Shown here: positions 1 through 8,262 of the stretch, piece after piece
How positions within the stretch are numbered: position 1 is the first letter of the stretch
Layout of the letters: every line of letters begins with the position of its first letter
Source: Rhodovulum marinum
GTDB lineage: Bacteria > Pseudomonadota > Alphaproteobacteria > Rhodobacterales > Rhodobacteraceae
Reading direction: 5' to 3'
Assembly: GCF_004343075.1 (NCBI RefSeq)
Contig: NZ_SLXP01000001.1
Span: 240,474 to 304,473 of the forward strand
DNA: 64,000 nucleotides
Position numbers and translations under genes: made by a program
The notes under the pieces: generated by a model
Databases searched by the model: none
What the model was told of the DNA's origin: nothing
What the model saw: the letters and a program-made list of their open reading frames with translations, nothing else

Positions 1-156
1 AGCGAAGACCGGATCATCCCGGCCGCCGCGCAGGCGGACATGACGCGCGACTGGCCGCCCGACCATGTGCACCCGATGGCCTGCGGGCACTCGCCCTTCT
101 TCGCCGACCCCGGTAAGCTGGCCGAAATCCTGATCCAGATCGCCGAGACGACATGA
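1..156 (+). CDS. alpha/beta-hydrolase, C-terminal end only
   Basis: Only the last 51 codons lie in the window; the gene runs off the left edge. The run GHSPFFADP followed by a short helix is typical of the end of an alpha/beta-hydrolase, where the catalytic-triad histidine lies. The stop codon overlaps the next ATG (ATGA), so it is probably co-transcribed with the BKACE and pcaB genes. A 3-oxoadipate enol-lactonase (PcaD) or another esterase of aromatic breakdown would fit the context, but the fragment is too short to decide. Confidence 0.55.
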   Translation, partial: SEDRIIPAAAQADMTRDWPPDHVHPMACGHSPFFADPGKLAEILIQIAETT

Positions 157-983
157 CCAAACCCTGCATCATCTGCGTCGCCATCACCGGGTCGGTCCCC
201 CGCAAGGAGGACAACCCCGCCGTGCCCATTTCCATTGCGGAACAGGTGGAAAGCGTGCATGAAAGCTTTGAGGCGGGGGCGTCGATCGCGCATTGCCACG
301 TGCGGAACGAGGACCAGACGCCGACCTCGGACCCGGAGCGGTTCGCCCGGCTGATGGAGGGCATCAGGAAACACTGCCCGGGCATGATCGTGCAGCTGTC
401 GACCGGCGGCAGGTCGGGGGCCGGCAAGGAACGCGGCGGCATGCTGGCGCTGCGGCCCGACATGGCCTCGCTGTCGGTGGGGTCGAACAATTTTCCGACC
501 CGGGTCTACGAGAATCCGCCCGACCTGGTGGACTGGCTGGCCTCGGAAATGCAGAAATACGATGTGAAGCCCGAGATCGAGGCGTTCGATTTGTCCCACA
601 TCTTCCAGGCCGTGAAGATGAGCGAGGACGGGCGGCTGAAGAAGCCGCTTTATGTTCAATTCGTGATGGGCGTGAAGAACGCGATGCCGGCGGACAAGCC
701 CAGTTTCGATTTCTACGTCGAGACGATCAAACGGATCGCGCCCGACGCTGAATGGTGTGGTGCGGGGATCGGGCGCCACCAGATCGAGGTGAACGAATGG
801 TCCATCGCGGCCGGTGGGCATACCCGGACGGGACTGGAGGACAACGTGCGCTGGGACCGCGCGCGGCTGGCGCCGTCGAACGCCGCACTGGTGCGCCGGG
901 CCGCGGAAATGTGCGAAAAGTACAACCGCCCCGTCGCCACCTGGGCCGAGGCGCGCGACATTCTGGGGCTGGGGGCCGCCTGA
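153..983 (+). CDS. BKACE family (DUF849) beta-keto acid cleavage enzyme
   Basis: This 276-residue protein belongs to the 3-keto-5-aminohexanoate cleavage enzyme (Kce/BKACE) family. These are zinc TIM-barrel enzymes that cleave a beta-keto acid with acetyl-CoA to give acetoacetate and a new CoA ester. The likely zinc ligands are visible: H47 and H49 in AHCHVR and E229 in GLEDN. The family's STGG loop is at residues 83-86. It overlaps the upstream hydrolase by 4 bp and pcaB by 1 bp (TGATG), so the three form one operon. A role on a keto-acid of protocatechuate degradation is inferred from context. The substrate cannot be read from sequence. Confidence 0.88.
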   Translation: MTKPCIICVAITGSVPRKEDNPAVPISIAEQVESVHESFEAGASIAHCHVRNEDQTPTSDPERFARLMEGIRKHCPGMIVQLSTGGRSGAGKERGGMLALRPDMASLSVGSNNFPTRVYENPPDLVDWLASEMQKYDVKPEIEAFDLSHIFQAVKMSEDGRLKKPLYVQFVMGVKNAMPADKPSFDFYVETIKRIAPDAEWCGAGIGRHQIEVNEWSIAAGGHTRTGLEDNVRWDRARLAPSNAALVRRAAEMCEKYNRPVATWAEARDILGLGAA

Positions 984-2308
984 TGGCCGTCAGCCCGTTC
1001 GACAGCGCGCTGTATCGCGGGCTGTTCCATGACGACGAGTTGGGCCGGCTGTTCACCGACAGCGCCGAGGTCCGCGCGATGCTGCTGGTCGAGGGGGCGC
1101 TTGCCAAGGTGCAGGGGCAGTTGGGCCTGATCCCCGAGATGTCGGGCGCGTTCATCCACCGCGCGGCGATGGAATTGCAGCTGGACCCGGGCGGGATGGC
1201 CGCGGAAACCGGGCGGAACGCGGTGCCGGTGCCCGCGCTGGTGGCCGCCTTCCGCAAGGCGCTGGAGGCGCCCGAGCACGCGCAATACATCCATTGGGGT
1301 GCGACCAGCCAGGACATCGTCGACACCGCGCTGGTGCTGCGGCTGCGCCAGGCGCTGACGATCATCGAGGCGCGGCTGCGGGCCGTGATCCGCGCGCTGG
1401 GGGCGCAGGCCGAAACCCATGCGGACCTGCCGATGGCGGCGCGCACGCTGGCGCAGGTGGCCACGCCGACCAGTTTCGGGGCGGTGGTGGCGGGCTGGGG
1501 CGGACCGCTGATCCGGCACCTGGACCGGCTGGCGGCGCTGAAGCCGCGGCTGCTGCGCGTCAGCCTTTTCGGTGCGGCGGGCACGCTGGCGGCGATGGGG
1601 CCGCAGGGGCCCGAGGTGCGCGAGGGGCTGGCCGAGGCGCTGGGCCTGGGGGACGCGGACGACCCTTGGCATTCGGCGCGCGACGGGATCGCCGAATTGT
1701 CGGGCTGGCTGACGGGCGTGGCCGGGTCGCTGGCCAAGATGGGCGAGGACCTGGTGCTGATGGCGCAAGCCGAGGTGGGCGAGGTGCGGCTGGGCGATGG
1801 TGGCGGATCGTCCACCCTGCCGCACAAGCAGAACCCGGTGGACCCCCTGCTGCTGACGGCGCTGGCCCGCCACCTGGTGGGGCTGGACGCCAATATCCAG
1901 GGCGCGGCGGTGCATCGCCAACAGCGGGACGCGGCGGCCTGGATGGTGGAATGGCTGGCGCTGCCGGAAATCGTGATGGGCGCGGGGCGCGCGCTGGCGG
2001 TGGCCGGGGCGCTGGTGCCGCGGATCGCGCCGCAGCCGGGCGCCATGGCGCGCAATATCGACGGCGGGCTGGGGCTGGCCTATGCCGAGGCGCTGAGTTT
2101 CGCGCTTACGGGCCCCCTGCCCCGGCCCGAGGCGCAGGAAACGGCCAAGGCGCTGTGCCGCGAGGCGATGGAGACGGGCACGCCGCTGGCCGAACTGGCG
2201 GCGCGGGACTGGCCCGATCTTGACCGGTCGCTGTTCACCCCCGCCGCGCAGATGGGCGAGGCGCCCGCCCACGCGCGCCGCTTTGCCGCCGCGGCGAATG
2301 GGGTTTGA
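983..2308 (+). CDS. pcaB: 3-carboxy-cis,cis-muconate cycloisomerase
   Basis: 441 residues of the fumarase/aspartase superfamily. PcaB converts 3-carboxymuconate to 4-carboxymuconolactone in the protocatechuate branch of the beta-ketoadipate pathway. The superfamily signature GSSTLPHKQNP is at residues 275-285, and the HWGATSQD substrate loop at about 104-111. Adenylosuccinate lyase and argininosuccinate lyase share the fold, but the PcaB-like N-terminus, the length and the catabolic operon favour PcaB. I chose the ATG that overlaps the preceding stop (TGATG). The reading frame stays open upstream of it, but only inside the BKACE gene. Confidence 0.85.
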   Translation: MAVSPFDSALYRGLFHDDELGRLFTDSAEVRAMLLVEGALAKVQGQLGLIPEMSGAFIHRAAMELQLDPGGMAAETGRNAVPVPALVAAFRKALEAPEHAQYIHWGATSQDIVDTALVLRLRQALTIIEARLRAVIRALGAQAETHADLPMAARTLAQVATPTSFGAVVAGWGGPLIRHLDRLAALKPRLLRVSLFGAAGTLAAMGPQGPEVREGLAEALGLGDADDPWHSARDGIAELSGWLTGVAGSLAKMGEDLVLMAQAEVGEVRLGDGGGSSTLPHKQNPVDPLLLTALARHLVGLDANIQGAAVHRQQRDAAAWMVEWLALPEIVMGAGRALAVAGALVPRIAPQPGAMARNIDGGLGLAYAEALSFALTGPLPRPEAQETAKALCREAMETGTPLAELAARDWPDLDRSLFTPAAQMGEAPAHARRFAAAANGV

Positions 2309-2360
2309 ACGTGGCGCGCGGCGGGGCTAAGCCTTTGACACCCCTGCCGCCGGACGCGCC

Positions 2361-3581
2361 ATGACCGAATCCAGCAATCGCCTGCCGATCACCTTTGTCC
2401 TGATCACCCTGGTGCTGGACGCCATCGGGATCGGGCTGATCCTGCCGGTGATGCCGGATCTCATCCGCGATATCGAGGGCGTGGACGTGTCGCAGGCCGC
2501 CGTGTGGGGCGGCATCCTGATGACCAGTTTCGCGGTGATGCAGTTCCTGTGCGGGCCGCTGATCGGCAACCTGTCGGACCGGTTCGGGCGGCGGCCCGTC
2601 CTGCTGATCTCGCTCGCTACGATGGCGCTGGATTACGTGGTGATGGCGCTGGCGGGGTCGATCTGGCTGTTGCTGGCGGCGCGGATCGTGGGGGGTGTCA
2701 CCGCCTCGACCCAGGCCACGGCCAGCGCGTTTTTGGCCGATATTTCGCCGCCCGAGAAGAAGGCCGCGCGGTTCGGCATGGTGGGCGCGTCCTTCGGGAT
2801 CGGCTTCGTGATCGGGCCGCTGATCGGCGGGTTCCTGGGGGAGTTGGGGCCGCGCGCACCGTTCTGGGCGGCCGCGGCGCTGGCCACGGCGAACCTGGTC
2901 TTCGGCTGGCTGGTGCTGCCCGAAACGGTGACCGACCGCATCCGCCGCCCGTTCCAGTGGCGCCGCGCCAACCCCCTGGGCGCGTTCCGCGAGATGGGGC
3001 GGCTGCCGGGCGTCAGGCCCCTGTTTTTGCTGTTCTTCCTGTATGAATTCGCGATGTTCATCTATCCCGCGATCTGGGCCTATTTCACGCAGTATCGCTT
3101 TGGCTGGTCGGCGGGGACCATCGGGATTTCGCTGGCGATGTTCGGGATCGGGGTGGCCGCGGTGCAGGGCGGGCTGATCCGGGTGATCCTGCGGGTGCTG
3201 GGGGAGCGGAACACCGTTTGGTACGGGCTGATCTACAATTTCTTCGCCTTCCTCGCGATCGGCTTCATCGACAATTCGATGGCGATCCTGCTGCTGACGC
3301 CGATGATCGCGCTGGGCGCGGTGGTCACCCCCGCCGTTCTGGGGATCATGTCCAAGGCCGCGGGCGACGACCAGCAGGGCGAGTTGCAGGGGGCGATCAG
3401 TTCGACGCGGTCGGTCGCGATGATCCTGTCGCCCTTGGTGATGACGCAGATCTTCGCGTGGTTCAGCGGGGCGGGGGCGGCGGTGGACATGCCGGGCGCG
3501 CCCTTTGCGCTGGCCGCCGCCATGATGATCGTCTGCGGGTTTGCCTTTGTCGCGCGGCGTCCTGCCGGCGCGCCCGCCTGA
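2361..3581 (+). CDS. TetA-like (TCR/Tet) major facilitator transporter
   Basis: 406 residues, the normal size for a 12-TM drug:H+ antiporter of the TCR/Tet group. The first helix carries the TetA-type run LVLDAIGIGLILPVMPDL. The cytoplasmic motif A, GNLSDRFGRRP, is at residues 69-79. Chromosomal members of this family are common in Rhodobacterales and often export unknown compounds, so tetracycline resistance should not be assumed. The gene follows pcaB by 52 bp on the same strand. A role in exporting aromatic compounds is possible but only inferred. Confidence 0.8.
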   Translation: MTESSNRLPITFVLITLVLDAIGIGLILPVMPDLIRDIEGVDVSQAAVWGGILMTSFAVMQFLCGPLIGNLSDRFGRRPVLLISLATMALDYVVMALAGSIWLLLAARIVGGVTASTQATASAFLADISPPEKKAARFGMVGASFGIGFVIGPLIGGFLGELGPRAPFWAAAALATANLVFGWLVLPETVTDRIRRPFQWRRANPLGAFREMGRLPGVRPLFLLFFLYEFAMFIYPAIWAYFTQYRFGWSAGTIGISLAMFGIGVAAVQGGLIRVILRVLGERNTVWYGLIYNFFAFLAIGFIDNSMAILLLTPMIALGAVVTPAVLGIMSKAAGDDQQGELQGAISSTRSVAMILSPLVMTQIFAWFSGAGAAVDMPGAPFALAAAMMIVCGFAFVARRPAGAPA

Positions 3582-3599
3582 GCCCCGAGGGAGGAGCCC

Positions 3600-4682
3600 A
3601 TGAGACCGATCCGTGCCGCCGTTTGCCGCGACTTCGGCGCGCCCCTGAGCGTGGAAGAGCTGCGCCTGCGCCCGCCGGGGCCGGGCGAGGTCGAGGTCAC
3701 GCTATCGGCCGTGGCGATCTGCCATTCCGACATCTCGATGGCGGACGGGGCATGGAACCCGTCGCTGCCGGCGGTCTACGGGCACGAGGCCGCGGGCCGG
3801 GTCGCGGCGGTGGGCGACGGGGTGACGGGGGTGGCGCCGGGCGACACGGTGCTGGTCACGCTGATCCGGGCCTGCGGCACCTGCCCGACCTGCGCGGGCG
3901 GGCATCCGTCGATCTGCCGGACGAAACCGAATGACGGCGACACGCCGATCTTCACCGCCGACGGCCAGCCGGTGCACCAGGGGCTGGACACCGGCGCCTT
4001 TGCCGAGGCGGTGGTGGTCCATCACAGCCAGGTGGCGAAGATCCCGGCCGATATGGCGATGGACGCGGCCTGCCTGATGTCCTGCGGGGTGATCACCGGG
4101 CTGGGCGCGGCGGTGAACACGGCGCGGGTGCGGCCCGGTGAAACGGTGGTGGTGATCGGCGCGGGCGGCGTGGGGCTGAACGCGATCCAGGGGGCGCGGC
4201 TGGCGGGTGCGGCCCGCGTGATCGCGGTGGACATGCGCGCCGACAAGCTGGAGGCCGCGCGGGAATTCGGCGCGACCGACGGGGTGCTGGCCACCGGCGA
4301 AAAACCGTGGCGCGAGGCGCGAAGGATCGCGGGCAAGGCCGCCGACGCGGTGCTGGTCGCGGTGGGGGCGACGGCGGCCTATGACAGCGCGCCGCGTTAC
4401 CTGGCGCCGGGCGGGCGGCTGGTGATGGTGGGGATGCCGCATTCGGGGCAGACGGCGCGGTATGAACCCGTGGCGGTGGCGCTGCTGGGGCAGGAACTGC
4501 GCGGCTCGATGATGGGCGACACGGTGCTGGCGCGGGATATCCCGTGGATCGTGGACCTGTATTCCCAGGGCCGGATCAAGCTGGACGAGCTGATCTCGGG
4601 GCGTTGGCGGCTGGAGCAGATCAACGAGGCCATCGCCGACACCCGCACCGGGGCCGCGCGGCGCAACGTGATCCTGTTCTAG
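3600..4682 (+). CDS. zinc-dependent alcohol dehydrogenase, class III-like
   Basis: 360-residue medium-chain dehydrogenase. Catalytic zinc ligands C41, H62 (in GHEAAG, with E63) and C162 are visible. The four structural-zinc cysteines are C92, C95, C98 and C106. A Rossmann GAGGVG lies at residues 187-192, so NAD(P)H-dependent oxidation of an alcohol is expected. It resembles the class III (formaldehyde/long-chain alcohol) group, but the substrate is unknown. A strong Shine-Dalgarno (GGGAGGAG) precedes the ATG by a few bases. It lies 18 bp after the MFS gene and its stop abuts the convergent histidine kinase gene. Confidence 0.82.
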   Translation: MRPIRAAVCRDFGAPLSVEELRLRPPGPGEVEVTLSAVAICHSDISMADGAWNPSLPAVYGHEAAGRVAAVGDGVTGVAPGDTVLVTLIRACGTCPTCAGGHPSICRTKPNDGDTPIFTADGQPVHQGLDTGAFAEAVVVHHSQVAKIPADMAMDAACLMSCGVITGLGAAVNTARVRPGETVVVIGAGGVGLNAIQGARLAGAARVIAVDMRADKLEAAREFGATDGVLATGEKPWREARRIAGKAADAVLVAVGATAAYDSAPRYLAPGGRLVMVGMPHSGQTARYEPVAVALLGQELRGSMMGDTVLARDIPWIVDLYSQGRIKLDELISGRWRLEQINEAIADTRTGAARRNVILF

Positions 4683-6019
4683 GACGCCGCCGGAAGGGTC
4701 AGCGTCGCGGTCAGGCCGGGGGCGCCGTTCACCAGGGTCAGCCCGCCATCCAGCGCCTCGGCGATGTCGCGGGCGATGGCAAGGCCAAGACCCGACCCGG
4801 CGGTATCGGCGCGCGCGCCGCGGGCCATCATCGCCTGGATCCGGTCCGGCGGGATGCCGGGGCCGTCATCGGAAATGGCAATGGCGATGCGGTCGCCCTG
4901 TCGGCGGGCGGTGATCGTGACGCGCGCGGTCGCGTGGCGGGCAGCGTTCTCGATCAGGGCGCCCAGCGCCTCGGCTAGGTCGTCGGGATCGGCGGCGGCG
5001 GCAAGGCCATCGGGCGTGTCGGAAACCCAGTCGAGGCGCGCGCCTGCCTCGGTACGGCGGATGACGCGGACCAGCCCGGCGATCACCCGGGCCACGTCGG
5101 CGCGCGCCTCGCGGCCGCGCATCGCCAGCCGGGTGCGGGCCAGTTCCCGGTCGACATGGGCGCGCATGGCGCCCGCGATGTCCTCGATTGCGGCGGCGGC
5201 AGGTGCGTTGCCGCCCGCGCGCAGCCGCCCGGCCTCGCCCATCAGCGCCTGGAGCGGGGTTTTCAGCCCGTGCGCCAGATCGCCCGCCCGGGTGCGGGCG
5301 CGGGCGATTTCGGCCTCGCGCGCGGCCAGGAGGTCGTCGACCTCGGCGGCAAGCGGCTGCACCTCGCGGGGGAAATCGCTGCCGATGCGCAGCGCCCGGC
5401 CCGTTCGGATATCGCCCACCCGCGCCCGGATCGCGCCCAGCGGGCGCAGGCCGACCGCGATCTGCGCCCAGCCCGCCAGGATCAGCGCCAGCGCCAGAAG
5501 CGCGGAATAGGGGGCGAGGTCGCGCAGGAAATCGGCACGTGCGGCGGCCAGGTCGGTGCGGTCCATCGCGACGGTGGCGCGCAGGCTGCCCCCGCCCAGC
5601 CGGTCGGGCAGGGTCACGCGGCGTTCGACGGCCAGAAGCGGCTGGCCCGCGGGGCCGGGCAGGTCGTGGACATGCTCGGCCCCGTCGTCCAGCGCGTCGG
5701 GGGGCAGCGGAATTTCATAATCCCACAGCGAACGCGCGCGCAGCACGCCGCCCCCGGCCCGGATCTGCCAGTAAAGCCCGCCATAGGGCCGGTCAAAGCG
5801 CGGGTCGGCGGGGGCGGCGGCAAGGGTCAGCGCGCCGTCCGCGTCGCGTTCCAGCCCGGCCAGCACCTGGTCGAGCTGCACCGAAAGTTCCGCGACCGCG
5901 CGCCGTTCCACGTGGGCGCCGAAGAGCGCCGCCAGCCCCAACGAGGACAGCATGATCGCCAGCGTCACCGCGACGGCCCCGGCCAGCGCAAGGCGCAGCC
6001 GCAGCGACAGACGCCTCAT
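4679..6019 (-). CDS. two-component sensor histidine kinase
   Basis: 446 residues. An N-terminal TM helix (about 10-33) and a second one (about 171-190) flank a periplasmic sensor region of about 135 residues. A HAMP-like linker follows, then the H-box GDLAHGLKTPLQ with the phospho-accepting H250. The N-box (LIENAARHA), G1 box (DDGPGIPP) and G2 box (GSGLGLAIA) form the ATPase domain. Its start overlaps the response regulator stop (ATGA). The order PepSY, regulator, kinase in one operon suggests it senses an envelope signal, possibly a metal, cation or redox state. The signal itself is unknown. Confidence 0.9.
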   Translation of the reverse strand: MRRLSLRLRLALAGAVAVTLAIMLSSLGLAALFGAHVERRAVAELSVQLDQVLAGLERDADGALTLAAAPADPRFDRPYGGLYWQIRAGGGVLRARSLWDYEIPLPPDALDDGAEHVHDLPGPAGQPLLAVERRVTLPDRLGGGSLRATVAMDRTDLAAARADFLRDLAPYSALLALALILAGWAQIAVGLRPLGAIRARVGDIRTGRALRIGSDFPREVQPLAAEVDDLLAAREAEIARARTRAGDLAHGLKTPLQALMGEAGRLRAGGNAPAAAAIEDIAGAMRAHVDRELARTRLAMRGREARADVARVIAGLVRVIRRTEAGARLDWVSDTPDGLAAAADPDDLAEALGALIENAARHATARVTITARRQGDRIAIAISDDGPGIPPDRIQAMMARGARADTAGSGLGLAIARDIAEALDGGLTLVNGAPGLTATLTLPAAS

Positions 6020-6687
6020 GCGCCGGGGTCCCCGGCCTGCAGGAAATAGCCGAAGCCGCGCCGCGTGCCGATGACGCCGGCCCCCAGCTTGCGCCGCAGC
6101 CGGGCGATCACCGCCTCGAGCGCGTTGGCCTCGCGCGCATCGTCGTCACCGTAAAGATGTTCCAGCAATTCGGTGGGCGGCACGGTGCGGTCGCGGTTCA
6201 GCACCAGATAGGCCAGCAGGCGGTATTCCAGCGCGGTCACCGGCACCGGCACGCCGCGCAGGGAAACGCTCATCCGGTTGGTGTCGAGCGCGAGATCGCC
6301 CGCGCGCTGGACCGCGCTGCCGCGCCCGGCCGCGCGGCGCACCAGCGCACGGGCGCGGGCCACCAGTTCCTCCATCCGGAAGGGTTTGGGCAGGTAGTCG
6401 TCGGCGCCCGCGTCGATGCCCTCGACCCGCTCGGTCCAGGTGCCGCGCGCGGTCAGCACCAGGACGGGGATGTCGCGCCCGTTCGCGCGCCAGCGTTTCA
6501 GCACGCTTAGCCCGTCCAGCCCCGGCAGGCCCAGGTCCAGCACGACAAGGTCGTACTCCTCGGTATCGCCCAGGAACCACGCCTGTTCGCCATCGGCGCA
6601 GGTTTCCACGCGGAAGCCCGCCGCCCCCAGCGCGGCGGCCAAGTCGGCGGCGATGCGCGGGTCATCCTCGACGGCCAGCGCGCGCAT
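6016..6687 (-). CDS. OmpR-family response regulator
   Basis: 223 residues from the ATG that overlaps the PepSY stop (TGATG). A TTG one codon earlier is a weaker start. The receiver domain has the acidic pair D8/D9, the phosphorylation site D51 in VVLDLGLPGLDG and the conserved lysine in PKPFRMEEL. A winged-helix DNA-binding domain fills about residues 125-220, with RRGFGYFL near the end. Together with the overlapping kinase gene it forms a PhoPQ/QseBC-like pair. Its target may be the divergent PepSY/cytochrome b561 genes, which is inference from arrangement alone. Confidence 0.9.
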   Translation of the reverse strand: MRALAVEDDPRIAADLAAALGAAGFRVETCADGEQAWFLGDTEEYDLVVLDLGLPGLDGLSVLKRWRANGRDIPVLVLTARGTWTERVEGIDAGADDYLPKPFRMEELVARARALVRRAAGRGSAVQRAGDLALDTNRMSVSLRGVPVPVTALEYRLLAYLVLNRDRTVPPTELLEHLYGDDDAREANALEAVIARLRRKLGAGVIGTRRGFGYFLQAGDPGA

Positions 6688-7007
6688 CAATCGTCCTCCT
6701 CGGTTTCCAGAACACGGCCGGTGGCGGCGTCGACGACGATTTCCAGGATGCGGCCGCGGGCGGTGATCAGTTCGACCTCGTAGACCATCCGGCCATCCTC
6801 GCGTTCCAGTTCGACCTCGAGCAGGCGGCCGCCGAACCGGTCTTGCAGGCCCGGCAGGATCGTGTGCAGCGGCAGGATCTCGCCGCGCGCCAGCGCGTCG
6901 CGCGCGCGGTCATGGTCGCGGTCGTCGTCGCGGTCGGCCCCGGCGGGGACGGCGAGGCCCAGCAAGAGGGCCAGAACGGCGGGGGCAAGCGGCAAGCGGG
7001 GTGTCAT
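6687..7007 (-). CDS. secreted PepSY-domain protein
   Basis: 106 residues. The signal peptide (hydrophobic core PAVLALLLGLAVPAGA) ends at about residue 24, followed by an Asp/Arg-rich stretch DRDDDRDHDRARD. The rest is one PepSY repeat ending in VDAATGRVLETEEDD. PepSY domains are periplasmic and are thought to bind or inhibit peptidases or cations. It is the first gene of an operon with the response regulator and kinase, overlapping the regulator by one base. A second PepSY gene starts divergently 136 bp away. Confidence 0.75.
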   Translation of the reverse strand: MTPRLPLAPAVLALLLGLAVPAGADRDDDRDHDRARDALARGEILPLHTILPGLQDRFGGRLLEVELEREDGRMVYEVELITARGRILEIVVDAATGRVLETEEDD

Positions 7008-7143
7008 GGCGATGACCTATCCTGCCCCGCCTGACAGGACGCTGACAAGCGGGGTCAGGCCGGTGTCAGGCGGGGGCGTCTAGACAGGCCCCATCGCGGC
7101 GGGCGTCGTGCCACGCCGCAGGACCTGAACAGGAGAGACACAG

Positions 7144-7443
7144 ATGAAACATCCCCTTGCCGTCACCGCCGCCCTTGCCACCGTGCTGACCCTTGCCGCG
7201 CCGGGGCCTGTCGCGGCCTCGCCCGACGGGCCGCGCGCGGGCGCCCCGGCCGCCCAGTGGATGCCGCTGACCGACCTGATCGCGACGCTGGAGGGGCGCG
7301 GCTATACCGTGCTGGAAGCCGAGCGCGAGGATGGCCGCTATTGGGAGGTCCGCATGCAGGACGCCAGCGGCATGGTGGTCGAGGCCTATCTGGACCCGGC
7401 CACCGGCGCGCCCCTCGCCACGCGCGACCGGGAGGACGATTGA
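7144..7443 (+). CDS. secreted PepSY-domain protein, divergent copy
   Basis: 99 residues with a signal peptide (LAVTAALATVLTLAAPGPVAA). A PepSY-like repeat covers about residues 40-95: LIATLEGRGYTVLEAEREDG followed by a VVEAYLDPATG motif. It is like the PepSY protein across the divergent promoter region, so the pair looks like an old duplication. The gene has a good Shine-Dalgarno (AGGAGA) and overlaps the cytochrome b561 gene by one base (TGATG), which indicates coupled translation. Confidence 0.75.
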   Translation: MKHPLAVTAALATVLTLAAPGPVAASPDGPRAGAPAAQWMPLTDLIATLEGRGYTVLEAEREDGRYWEVRMQDASGMVVEAYLDPATGAPLATRDREDD

Positions 7444-8075
7444 TGGCCATGGCCGCGCAAGAGGGCGCCATGGTCCGGGTCTGGGACCCGGTCGTGCGCA
7501 TCGGGCACTGGGTTCTGGTGGCGGGATTCGCCACCGCCTACCTGACCGAGGGCGAGCCGGAATGGCTGCACACATGGGCGGGTTATGCGATCGCCGCCAC
7601 GGTGGCGCTGCGCGTGGTCTGGGGGCTGGTGGGGCCGCGCCGGGCACGGTTCGCCGATTTCGTCACCGGGCCGGGGCGGGTGTTCGCCTATCTGCGTGAC
7701 CTGATCGCGGGCCGGGCGGAACGCCATGTCGGCCACAGCCCGGCGGGCGGCGCGATGACCGTCGCGCTGTTGGCGATGCTGGCGCTGACCGCGGTCAGCG
7801 GCATGGCCACGCTGGCCGCCGAAGAGGGCGAAGGCCCGCTGGCCGGGATCGTCGCCCAGAGCGGGGACGGCGACCGCCCGGCCGTCTACGCGGCGCGCGA
7901 GCATGACGAGGAAGAGGAGCACGGCGAGGACAGCCTGTGGAAGGAAATCCACGAGACCGCCGCCAACCTGTCGCTGGTCCTGGTCGTGCTGCACCTGGGC
8001 GGCGTGGTTCTGGCCAGCACCGTGCACCGCGAGAACCTGGCCCGCAGCATGATCACCGGCGACAAGCGCGCCTGA
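7443..8075 (+). CDS. b-type cytochrome, b561 / Ni-hydrogenase cytochrome b family
   Basis: 210 residues with four predicted TM helices. Candidate haem-ligand histidines sit in RIGHW (about residue 21), LHTWAG (about 43), IHETAANL and LHLGG, the usual arrangement of membrane cytochrome b561 proteins that move electrons to or from quinone. A charged, acidic loop (EHDEEEEHGED) precedes the third histidine. I chose the ATG overlapping the PepSY stop over an in-frame upstream start that would lie inside that gene. The partnership with PepSY proteins and a two-component system suggests periplasmic electron transfer under envelope control. Confidence 0.82.
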   Translation: MAMAAQEGAMVRVWDPVVRIGHWVLVAGFATAYLTEGEPEWLHTWAGYAIAATVALRVVWGLVGPRRARFADFVTGPGRVFAYLRDLIAGRAERHVGHSPAGGAMTVALLAMLALTAVSGMATLAAEEGEGPLAGIVAQSGDGDRPAVYAAREHDEEEEHGEDSLWKEIHETAANLSLVLVVLHLGGVVLASTVHRENLARSMITGDKRA

Positions 8076-8131
8076 TCCCGCCGCCCCCGGCCCCGGCGGC
8101 CTGCCCCCACCGGGGCGGGCCGCGCCACCCG

Positions 8132-8145
8132 TTGACCGCCGTCAA
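8132..8145. promoter_or_regulatory. FNR/CRP-superfamily type palindrome
   Basis: TTGAC-CGCC-GTCAA is a perfect dyad of the layout bound by FNR/DNR/NnrR regulators (TTGAN-N4-NTCAA). It lies 117 bp upstream of the 775-residue unknown protein and 56 bp after the cytochrome gene. It could control that unknown gene in response to oxygen or nitric oxide. Recognition is by pattern only; one short dyad can occur by chance. Confidence 0.35.
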
Positions 8146-8262
8146 TTCCGCGACTCGCCCCGAATGCGAGAATTGGCGGCGTCCCTGCCACCCAGGATTG
8201 TCACCCCGGGGGCAAAGGGGGCGCGGCGCGCATCCGCAGCCTTTCGACGAGGAGAATATCCC

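Noticed and set aside
4764-6049. Long plus-strand open frames opposite the histidine kinase
   Set aside because: Arg/Ala-rich shadows with no domain; the minus strand has all kinase boxes.
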